Positions 6,535 to 11,952 of a stretch of DNA of 11,952 bases are shown piece by piece. The first letter of the stretch is position 1; the number at the start of each line of letters is the position of its first letter. The notes under the pieces are model-generated. The model did no database searches, was not told the origin of the DNA, and was given only the letters and a program-made list of their open reading frames with translations. The stretch is taken from NCBI GenBank assembly GCA_947483545.1, contig CANKNP010000140.1, forward strand, positions 1-11,952. The letters are read 5' to 3'. The position numbers and the translations under genes are program-made. Source of the DNA: Deltaproteobacteria bacterium. Lineage in GTDB: Bacteria; Myxococcota; UBA796; SXON01.

Positions 6535-7134
6535 ATGAAGTCCCTCCATCGCCCCGACCTGTACGCGTGGTCTATCTTCGACGAGGCCCGCAACGTCGAC
6601 TTCCACGGGCTCTGTTGGGTGCGGGAGGAAGGCAACGTGCTGATTGACCCGCTGCCGATGACCCCGCACGATCAGGCGCACCTGGCGGAGGTAGGGGGCG
6701 TGGATCACATCGTCATCACGAATTCGGATCACACCCGCGACGTCGAAGCGCTCAAGGAGCGATGGGGAGCGACAGTCTACGGCCCGCGCGCCGAGATGGG
6801 CGCCTTCCGGGCGGACAAGTGGGTCGGGGATGGAGACGAGATCGTGCCGGGCCTTGGGGTCATCGAGTTGAACGGATCCAAGACCCCCGGGGAGCTCGCG
6901 CTACTCCTGCAGGGGACCACGCTCATCACGGGCGATCTCGTGCGCGCGCATCGCGCCGGCGCGCTCATGATGCTCCCCGCGGCGAAGCTGACAGATCCCG
7001 CGCTCGCGGCCTCGTCGATCCGGCGGCTGGCGTCCATGCCCGGGATCGAAGCCGTGCTGGTCGGCGACGGCTGGCAGGTGTTCAGCGGAGGCGCCTTGCT
7101 CTTGCAGGCTTTGGCCGGGCGCTTGGGGCTGTGA
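6535..7134 (+). CDS. metallo-beta-lactamase-fold protein with degenerate metal site
   Basis: This 199-residue protein has the MBL-fold order of strands and motifs, with several ligands changed. The HxHxDH block is ITNSDH (61-66), so only the terminal Asp-His remain. The GHTPG block is GSKTPG (114-119), with Lys in place of His. TGD (132-134) keeps the bridging Asp, and the last GHG-like block is VGDGW (176-180), Asp replacing His. A full binuclear zinc site is therefore unlikely; one metal or none may bind. It resembles a family of uncharacterised MBL-like proteins with a TNxDH motif, so the change may be lineage-typical rather than decay. The frame is intact and the last four bases overlap the xer gene (GTGA), suggesting joint translation. 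No clear ribosome binding site precedes ATG 6535. Substrate unknown. Confidence 0.78.
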   Translation: MKSLHRPDLYAWSIFDEARNVDFHGLCWVREEGNVLIDPLPMTPHDQAHLAEVGGVDHIVITNSDHTRDVEALKERWGATVYGPRAEMGAFRADKWVGDGDEIVPGLGVIELNGSKTPGELALLLQGTTLITGDLVRAHRAGALMMLPAAKLTDPALAASSIRRLASMPGIEAVLVGDGWQVFSGGALLLQALAGRLGL

Positions 7135-8048
7135 ACCCCAGCTTCGAGCACGCCCTCGAAGCGTTCGACGCCTGGCTCCGGGTCGAGCGGATGGTCTCCA
7201 AGAACACGCTGCTGGCCTACCGGGCAGACCTGCTCCGGTTCGGCGCCTGGTTGGGCGATGACCGTGTCGTGCAAGCCGTCGGGCACGTCGAGCTGACCGA
7301 CTACGTCATGGCGCTCCGAGGCGAGGGGCTCGACCCGCGCAGCATCGCCCGCCATCGCACATCCATTCGGCAGCTCTACAAGTTCCTGATCCGCGAGGAT
7401 TTGGCGAAGGTGGATCCGACGCGGCTCCTCGGGACCGCCCGCGCGGCTCGACGGCTTCCCGACGTGCTGAGCGAGCGAGACATGCGGCGCCTCCTGACCA
7501 CGCCCGACCCCTCGACGCCACTGGGCTTGCGGGATCGGGCCATGCTTGAACTGATGTACGCGACCGGCCTTCGCGTCACCGAGCTGGTCACGCTCCCCCT
7601 GACCGCCTGGCACCGGGAGGGCGCTTTCTTGCGCGTGCGTGGTAAGGGAAACAAGGAACGCCTGATCCCGCTGGGCCCCGGGGTCGCGGACCGACTCGGC
7701 AGGTACCTCCAAGAGGTTCGGGCCGGCCAGGATCCGACGCTACACGAACGGGCGATGTTCCTCTCCCAACAAGGGTCGGCGATGACCCGTCAGAACTTCT
7801 GGCTCAGGGTACGGATCCACGCCGCATCCGCGGACATCCGCACACCCCTCAGCCCTCACGGCCTTCGCCACGCGTTCGCGACCCACCTCGTCGAGCACGA
7901 CGCTGACCTCCGCGCCGTGCAAGCGATGCTCGGCCACGCCGACATCGCGACGACGCAGATCTACACCCACGTCGCGCGCTCCCGGCTGCAGGCCGTCCAC
8001 GCCAAACACCACCCCCGTGGCGCCGACGGTTCGCATCGACGATCTTGA
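7131..8048 (+). CDS. xerD: tyrosine recombinase XerC/XerD
   Basis: This 305-residue site-specific recombinase resolves chromosome dimers at dif in its usual role. The N-terminal SAM-like core-binding domain spans ~1-100 (TLLAYRADLLRFGAWL, then SIRQLYKFLIRE). The catalytic domain holds all active-site residues: Arg148 in ATGLRVTEL, Lys172 in GKGNKERLIP, His243 and Arg246 in SPHGLRHAFATH, His269 in MLGHADIATT and Tyr278 in QIYTHV. Length and the HHPRG ending fit XerD better than a phage integrase, but XerC cannot be excluded. The GTG start at 7131 overlaps the preceding stop (GTGA) and gives a normal N-terminus; the longer upstream frame lies inside the MBL gene and is a shadow. No attachment site or mobile-element boundary is visible nearby. 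Confidence 0.92.
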   Translation: MNPSFEHALEAFDAWLRVERMVSKNTLLAYRADLLRFGAWLGDDRVVQAVGHVELTDYVMALRGEGLDPRSIARHRTSIRQLYKFLIREDLAKVDPTRLLGTARAARRLPDVLSERDMRRLLTTPDPSTPLGLRDRAMLELMYATGLRVTELVTLPLTAWHREGAFLRVRGKGNKERLIPLGPGVADRLGRYLQEVRAGQDPTLHERAMFLSQQGSAMTRQNFWLRVRIHAASADIRTPLSPHGLRHAFATHLVEHDADLRAVQAMLGHADIATTQIYTHVARSRLQAVHAKHHPRGADGSHRRS

Positions 8049-8060
8049 TTTTCGTTTTCA
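8046..8060. promoter_or_regulatory. AT-rich Fur-box-like palindrome before the flavinylation operon
   Basis: TGATTTTCGTTTTCA is an imperfect palindrome matching 10 of the 14 defined positions of the 15-base Fur consensus (TGATAATnATTATCA). It lies in a sharp AT-rich island (8043-8070) within GC-rich DNA, overlaps the xerD stop codon and precedes the FMN-binding gene by 33 bases. A weak TTGATT -35-like hexamer starts at 8045, but no convincing -10 is seen at the right spacing. A metal-responsive operator is inference only. Confidence 0.3.
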
Positions 8061-8093
8061 ATTTGGATATCGAGGTGGTCTCGCCGGTCCCCG

Positions 8094-8588
8094 ATGCTCA
8101 CCCTCTTCGCGCTCGCCCACGCCTACGTCTACTGGACACCGCCAGACGTACTCGCGTCGTTCTTCCCCGGCGCGACCGTCGAGTCGGTCGTTTTCGCACC
8201 CACCAACGCCGAATCGGCGGGGATCACCGGGCAAGTCGGGCCGATCCTGCCGCAGTACGCCATCCAGGTGGCCCGCAATGACGGCGAGGTCGTGGGCTAC
8301 GCCATCCTGGACGCCGAGCGCGGGCAGCATGAGCCCATCGACTTTGCCGTCTCCTTCTCCCCAACAGGCCAGGTTCAACGCGTCGAGATCCTGACCTACC
8401 GGGAGGCCTACGGGGATGGTGTCCGCGCCGACAGCTTTCGCGCGCAGTTTACAGGTCGCGGGCCGAGCTCGGGCTTCCGTGCTGGAAAGGACATCCAGAT
8501 CGTCTCGGGCGCCACGATCTCCTCGCGGTCGATCAGCGTGGGCGTGAAGCGCGCGACGGTGGTGTTGAACACCTGGCTCGCGCCCTGA
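8094..8588 (+). CDS. exported FMN-binding-domain protein (covalent flavin carrier)
   Basis: This 164-residue protein has a short hydrophobic N-terminus with possible signal-peptidase cleavage after AHA (residue 10), followed by a single FMN_bind domain of the NqrC/RnfG type. The hallmark SGATISS is at 138-144; Thr141 is the predicted residue that receives FMN through a phosphoester bond, added by ApbE. Supporting family features are VVGYAILD (67-73), the strand pair around VQRVEILTYREAYG (94-107) and the helix after the SGAT site. The apbE gene two positions downstream supports flavinylation here. ATG 8094 is the first standard start after the in-frame xerD stop. The codons just before it would read Arg-Trp-Ser-Arg-Arg, an attractive charged n-region, but no ATG, GTG or TTG is there. 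Its TGA overlaps the next ATG (TGATG). It probably carries electrons outside the cytoplasmic membrane. Confidence 0.87.
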   Translation: MLTLFALAHAYVYWTPPDVLASFFPGATVESVVFAPTNAESAGITGQVGPILPQYAIQVARNDGEVVGYAILDAERGQHEPIDFAVSFSPTGQVQRVEILTYREAYGDGVRADSFRAQFTGRGPSSGFRAGKDIQIVSGATISSRSISVGVKRATVVLNTWLAP

Positions 8589-9085
8589 TGCGGGACTTCA
8601 TCCGCCCGGGCGGAACGCTCGCTCGCCTGGATCCGGGCGTCAAAATCGTCTATTCGGCGTTCCTTTGCTTCACGCTCGCCGGTATCGTGACCATCGTGCT
8701 CCTACACCTGGACGGCATGGGCACGACCACCGAGGCCGCGCGCACCTACTGGGCCGGCGACGACGTAGCGGCCTACCCCAAGAGCAATCGGCAACTCCTG
8801 GAGTTGACCCACTTCCATCTGTTCACGGAGCCCGTCACCTGGCTGATCCTCGCGCACCTCTACCACCTGGGCGGGGATCCCCTGCGTCGCCGGGTCGTGG
8901 TGTCCGTGGTCTCGATGCTCGCGATCGCCTGCCAGATCGCGCTGCCGTGGCTCGTCGTCTACGGGCCCGTCTGGCTCGCGACCGCCCTGTTGCCTTGCCA
9001 CGGCGTGGTGACCCTCGGGCTCGGGTACATGGGGCTGGCGGCGATCCGGGACATGTGGTTCGCCCCGCGAGCGGCGGCGGGGTGA
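8588..9085 (+). CDS. four-helix membrane protein with membrane-located histidines, flavinylation partner
   Basis: This 165-residue protein has four hydrophobic segments at ~19-40, 74-95, 102-125 and 127-153. A more polar loop of ~30 residues lies between the first two, and the termini are Arg-containing. Histidines fall in or beside the helices: His40 at the end of helix 1, His75 and His77 in ELTHFHLF at the start of helix 2, His90 and His93 in LAHLYHLGG at its end, and His138 in helix 4. Paired histidines at opposite faces of a small helical bundle are what b-type cytochromes use to hold haem, so a membrane electron-transfer role is plausible; this is inference, as no named family is recognised. 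The start overlaps the preceding stop (TGATG) and its TGA overlaps the apbE GTG. Sandwiched between a flavin carrier and its flavin transferase, it is the likely redox partner or membrane anchor of the carrier. Confidence 0.82.
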   Translation: MRDFIRPGGTLARLDPGVKIVYSAFLCFTLAGIVTIVLLHLDGMGTTTEAARTYWAGDDVAAYPKSNRQLLELTHFHLFTEPVTWLILAHLYHLGGDPLRRRVVVSVVSMLAIACQIALPWLVVYGPVWLATALLPCHGVVTLGLGYMGLAAIRDMWFAPRAAAG

Positions 9086-9891
9086 TCCCGCTGCTGTGCT
9101 GCCTCGCGGCTCGGGCGGAGACCTTTCGGGAGAGTCGGCCGGCGATGGGGACGGTGGTCGGGATCACGGTACGGGCGCCCGCCGGCCGGGCGGAGGCGGT
9201 GGCGGCCGCGATCGACGATGCCTACGCGGCGATCGAGGCGGGCGAGGCGGAGATCTCGGAGTGGCGGCCGGACTCGATGGTGTCGCGGATGATGCGAGGC
9301 GAAACCGTGCAGTTGAGCCCCGCGGCGGCCGGGATGTTGCGACACGCGGAGGTGCTCCGCGCGGCGACGAACGGTCGATACGACGTGTTCTGGCGGGGAG
9401 GCGAGGCGAGCGAGGGGCCGCACGGCTGGACCGGAAGGGGAACTATCGACCTTGGGAGCCTCGCGAAGGGCTTCCTCGTGGATCTCGCGGTGGCGTCGCT
9501 TCGGGCCGCGGGCCTTCGGAACTTTGCGGTCGACGCCGCCGGGGACCTGTACCTGGCCGGGCGCCAACATCCCGGAGGATGGGGCTGGTCCGTCGACATT
9601 GCCGACGCCGGGCTGGCCCCGCGGGTCTCGGACGCTGCGGTGTCAACGGCATCGCAAGACCAGCAGCCTGGGCACCTCCGAGACGCACGAACGGGCGAGG
9701 CGGTGGGATGTGTGAGGGTGACGACCGTGTTCGCACGCACCGCACTCGTCGCGGACGCGATGGACACGGCGATGTTCGTGACTTGCGGCGAGATCGCCCC
9801 CTCCGCGCTCGCGGGAACGGCGGTGTTTTGGGTGACCGCCGCCGGGCGCCGCCACGAGATCATCGGGGACGGGGCGCCGGAGTTCCGTTGA
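9082..9891 (+). CDS. apbE: FAD:protein FMN transferase ApbE
   Basis: This 269-residue enzyme uses FAD to transfer FMN onto threonine of the S/D-GAT motif in FMN-binding domains outside the cytoplasm. Motifs in order: MGTVVGITV (22-30), EISEWRPDSMVSRMM (57-71), DLGSLAKGFLVD (123-134, Lys129 conserved), VDAAGDLYLAG (150-160), RDARTGEAV (200-208) and ADAMDTAMFV (224-233), whose Asp and Thr are metal ligands in the family. It is shorter than typical ApbE (~330 residues). The region normally reading ATSG...HIIDPRTG is divergent here (STASQDQQPGHLRD). The N-terminus MIPLLCCLAARAET is a very short signal- or lipobox-like segment without positive charge. The GTG start overlaps the previous TGA (GTGA); later ATGs would cut into the first conserved motif. 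Its substrate is presumably the FMN-binding protein two genes upstream. Confidence 0.9.
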   Translation: MIPLLCCLAARAETFRESRPAMGTVVGITVRAPAGRAEAVAAAIDDAYAAIEAGEAEISEWRPDSMVSRMMRGETVQLSPAAAGMLRHAEVLRAATNGRYDVFWRGGEASEGPHGWTGRGTIDLGSLAKGFLVDLAVASLRAAGLRNFAVDAAGDLYLAGRQHPGGWGWSVDIADAGLAPRVSDAAVSTASQDQQPGHLRDARTGEAVGCVRVTTVFARTALVADAMDTAMFVTCGEIAPSALAGTAVFWVTAAGRRHEIIGDGAPEFR

Positions 9892-9983
9892 TGCCGGCGC
9901 GCCGATGCGCAGCGGCGTCCGACAGCGGGAAGGGCGCCCACGGAGAGGCCACAAGCCGCCCAAAAAAGCCACTCACAGGGTAG
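9891..9983 (+). CDS. possible 30-residue ORF coupled to apbE
   Basis: The apbE stop forms a TGATG overlap with an ATG opening a 30-codon frame that ends at TAG, eight bases before selB. The peptide is basic, hydrophilic and Ala/Pro/Gly-rich, with one Cys and no recognisable domain. The other genes of this operon are joined by the same kind of overlap, which is the only argument for it. Against it, such overlaps arise easily in GC-rich DNA and the peptide looks like random coding of intergenic sequence. Confidence 0.15.
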   Translation: MPARRCAAASDSGKGAHGEATSRPKKPLTG

Positions 9984-9991
9984 ATGACCGA

Positions 9992-11785
9992 ATGACTCCC
10001 CACGCAGATGCGCTCATCATCGGCACCGCAGGGCACATCGACCACGGGAAGACCACACTGGTCAAGGCACTCACCGGGGTCGACCTGGACACGCTCCCCG
10101 AGGAGAAGGAACGCGGCATCACGATCGCGCTGGGGTTCGCGAGCCTGACGCTCGAGGATGGCGGCGTGGTCGGGATCGTCGATGTGCCGGGGCACGAGCG
10201 CTTTGTGAGGACGATGGTGGCGGGCGCGTCGGGTCTGGACGCGGTGATGCTGTGCGTGAGCGGGGTGGAGGGGGTGATGCCGCAGACCCGGGAGCACCTG
10301 GACATCCTCGGCTTGCTCGGGGTGAAGAGCGGGATCCTGGTGGTGACCATGGCGGACCTGGTGGACGCCGAGTTGCTGGAACTCGCCATCGAGGAGATCC
10401 GGGAGCAGGTGCGTGGCACGTTCCTCGAGGGTGCGCCCGCCATCGCAACGAGCGCGTTGACCGGGGTAGGCCTCCCGGAGTTGAGGCGAGCGATCGGTAG
10501 GTTGGAGCGCCGCAGTCGGGTCGAGACCGGCCCGTTCCGGATGCCCGTGGATCGGAGCTTTGCCAGGCGAGGATTTGGGACGGTGGTGACCGGCACGGCT
10601 TGGAGCGGCCAGATCGCGGAGGGGGCCGAGGTGGAGATCACGCCGGGAGGGGGTCGGGCGCGGCTCAGGAGTGCACAGGTTCACGGTGCCAAGGTGGGCA
10701 CTGCAGCCGCAGGATCCAGAACGGCGTTGAACCTGTCCGGGATCGATGTCTCGGAGGTGCCGAGGGGCACGTGGGTGACCAGCCTGGGGGCGACGAGACC
10801 CAGCCAAGTCATCGACGTCGAGGTGCGGTGGCTGGGCGACACGACCGCGGAGGAACGGACGGTGCTGGTGCTGCACGGCACGGCGGAGGTGGACGCGACA
10901 ATTCTGTCCCTGGACGGGGACCTGGCCCAGCTTCGCCTCGCGGCCCCGATCTCCTGTCTGCCAGGGGATCGGTTCGTGCTGCGTCAAGCCTCACCCGCCG
11001 GGACGCTGGGGGGCGGGAGGGTTTTGGATCCGTTCTTTTCAGTGGCGAAGCGAGGTCGGGCGATGGCGGGTGTACGAGAACTCCAGGCCTTACAGGCTGG
11101 GGAACCTCGTGCTTGGCTGCACCGCGCGGACGTCCAGGGGATGGACCTGACGCTCGCCGAGCAGCTGGGGGTGACGGCCCTTGGGGCGCGCCTTGGTCAG
11201 CGGGTGTACAGTCCAGAGGTCGCCGCGCGCCTTGCGGACGCCCTCCTCCAGGCGGTCGGCGAACTCCACGTCGCCCACCCTCTGGCGATGTTCGTCAACC
11301 GCAAGGAGGCCCAGAGGGGCGTGTTGAGGGAGCTTGGGGAGGAGGCCTTCCAGGGGCTTGTCGATGCGCTGATCACGACCGGCGAACTGGTGGCGAACCA
11401 GGGGGTGCGACTCCCCGCTTGGAAGGTCACACCGACCGCGGACCAGGAAGCCTGGCTCCAGGAGACACTACGCTCGCTGGAGGCTGCGGCCGTGAGCGGG
11501 GTCGGGGAGTTGGCGGCGCACGTCGACACGCTGGCGCTGGTCCGCCTTCTGGAGGACCGCGGCCAACTCGTCCGCATCGGCGAGCAATTCTACGCGCGCT
11601 CGGCGCTGGACAACCTTGTGGCGTTGGTGGCCAGCCACTTCGAGACGCACAAAGATCTAGACCCGGCCGGGTTCAAGACCCTGACCGGCCACACCCGCCG
11701 AACGGCCATCCCGCTGCTGGAGTGGCTCGACAAGTCGAAGGTCACCCGCCGCGTCGGCGACGTACGAGTGTCGGCGCAAAAGTAG
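9992..11785 (+). CDS. selB: selenocysteine-specific elongation factor SelB
   Basis: This 597-residue translation GTPase carries Sec-tRNA(Sec) to in-frame UGA codons marked by a SECIS element. The G domain includes GTAGHIDHGKT (11-21), RGITIALGFA (41-50), DVPGHE (64-69), VTMAD (118-122) and TSAL (153-156). EF-Tu-like beta domains follow (PVDRSF, GFGTVVTGTA at ~185-202, then GDRFVLR...GGGRVLDP). Four winged-helix modules end with the SECIS-binding domain (DPAGFKTL, RRTAIPLLEWLDK, VTRRVGDVRV). The Lys of the NKxD/TKAD guanine-recognition motif is Met here. ATG 9992 begins just before the P-loop strand, as usual; AGGG at 9977-9980 may be the ribosome binding site, and the upstream extension to 9905 looks non-coding. 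selA, selC and selD are not in view. The gene converges on an rRNA operon. Confidence 0.94.
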   Translation: MTPHADALIIGTAGHIDHGKTTLVKALTGVDLDTLPEEKERGITIALGFASLTLEDGGVVGIVDVPGHERFVRTMVAGASGLDAVMLCVSGVEGVMPQTREHLDILGLLGVKSGILVVTMADLVDAELLELAIEEIREQVRGTFLEGAPAIATSALTGVGLPELRRAIGRLERRSRVETGPFRMPVDRSFARRGFGTVVTGTAWSGQIAEGAEVEITPGGGRARLRSAQVHGAKVGTAAAGSRTALNLSGIDVSEVPRGTWVTSLGATRPSQVIDVEVRWLGDTTAEERTVLVLHGTAEVDATILSLDGDLAQLRLAAPISCLPGDRFVLRQASPAGTLGGGRVLDPFFSVAKRGRAMAGVRELQALQAGEPRAWLHRADVQGMDLTLAEQLGVTALGARLGQRVYSPEVAARLADALLQAVGELHVAHPLAMFVNRKEAQRGVLRELGEEAFQGLVDALITTGELVANQGVRLPAWKVTPTADQEAWLQETLRSLEAAAVSGVGELAAHVDTLALVRLLEDRGQLVRIGEQFYARSALDNLVALVASHFETHKDLDPAGFKTLTGHTRRTAIPLLEWLDKSKVTRRVGDVRVSAQK

Positions 11786-11786
11786 A

Positions 11787-11818
11787 GACCCCCTCCCGAT
11801 GTGAATCGAGAGGGGGTC
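11787..11818 (-). terminator. terminator hairpin of the rRNA operon, also serving selB
   Basis: A 9-bp perfect stem, GACCCCCTC (11787-11795) with GAGGGGGTC (11810-11818), extends after one C/A mismatch by four more pairs (CGAT/ATCG) around a GTGA loop. On the minus strand it begins eight bases after the 5S gene and is followed by TCTACTTTT, a modest U-tract. This favours termination of the rRNA transcript. On the plus strand it starts one base after the selB stop, but no T-run follows. Confidence 0.75.
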
Positions 11819-11825
11819 AAGGGGA

Positions 11826-11943
11826 GGCCGGCAGTTACCTACTCTCCCACACCCGTTGGGGTGCAGTACCATTGGCACGAGAGAGCTTGACTTCTGTGTT
11901 CGGAATGGGAACAGGTAGGGCCTCTCCGTTGTCGCCACCGGCC
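11826..11943 (-). rRNA. rrf: 5S ribosomal RNA
   Basis: The minus strand reads as a complete 5S rRNA. The 5' strand of helix I, GGCCGG, pairs with CCGGCC at the 3' end. Between them are the conserved CCCATTCCGAACACAGAAG loop region, TGCCAATGGTACTGC, and GTGGGAGAGTAGGTAACTGCC near the end. Ends are set by the helix I pairing and may be off by a few bases. 23S rRNA should lie just beyond the right edge, making this the distal end of an rRNA operon transcribed leftward. Confidence 0.95.
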
Positions 11944-11952
11944 AAGGTGGCA

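Noticed and set aside
6762..7130. longer N-terminus for the Xer recombinase
   Set aside because: This part lies inside the MBL-fold gene in another frame, has shadow composition, and the GTG start at 7131 gives a normal-length XerD.
8043..8070. AT-rich island after xerD as a dif recombination site
   Set aside because: It does not match the XerC and XerD arm consensus or the 6-base centre of known dif sites, and it lies in a gene-regulatory position.
7131..8588. xerD and the FMN-binding gene share one frame separated only by a TGA, so SelB-dependent read-through could fuse them
   Set aside because: The AT-rich sequence after the TGA shows no convincing SECIS hairpin, xerD has a normal C-terminus, and the second protein has its own signal-like N-terminus.

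Overview
The window is GC-rich and almost fully coding. It looks like chromosomal DNA of a Gram-negative bacterium: there is a MlaE-type lipid-transport permease, exported proteins with signal peptides, an extracytoplasmic flavinylation operon and a bacterial-type 5S rRNA. Gene content (MNIO/DUF692 enzyme, SelB, TPR proteins, flavinylation genes) and style (GTG/TTG starts, few strong ribosome binding sites, many stop/start overlaps) fit a deltaproteobacterial or myxobacterial-type lineage. That placement is inference; no marker here settles it.

Left part (1-4146): a DUF692/MNIO iron enzyme runs off the left edge on the minus strand. A possible 29-residue membrane peptide lies divergently beside it. 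Then come a small exported SH3-like protein (minus), a MlaE-family permease (plus), and a solitary Hsp70/DnaK-like chaperone (minus) that ends 10 bases from mlaE. The chaperone has a clear sigma70-type promoter of its own. A tRNA-Leu(UAA) gene lies upstream of it on the same strand.

Middle (4415-8048): two exported TPR-type proteins are coupled through a TAATG overlap. They are followed by a 234-base non-coding stretch with a GC-rich REP-like palindrome. Next are rpsU (minus, TTG start) and a divergent pair overlapping by GTGA: a degenerate metallo-beta-lactamase-fold protein and a XerC/XerD tyrosine recombinase.

Right part (8094-11952): the most system-like segment is a three-gene operon in which each gene overlaps the next: an exported FMN-binding-domain protein with an SGAT flavinylation motif, a four-helix membrane protein rich in membrane-located histidines, and ApbE (FAD:protein FMN transferase). 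Together they make a plausible small electron-transfer module at the membrane: ApbE attaches FMN to the SGAT threonine, and the histidine-rich protein is a candidate b-type haem partner. An AT-rich, Fur-box-like palindrome precedes the operon. SelB follows, showing that the organism probably decodes UGA as selenocysteine. SelB converges on the end of an rRNA operon, of which the 5S gene and a terminator hairpin are in view.

No CRISPR array, insertion sequence, prophage or defence locus is visible. No intergenic stretch exceeds 300 bases.
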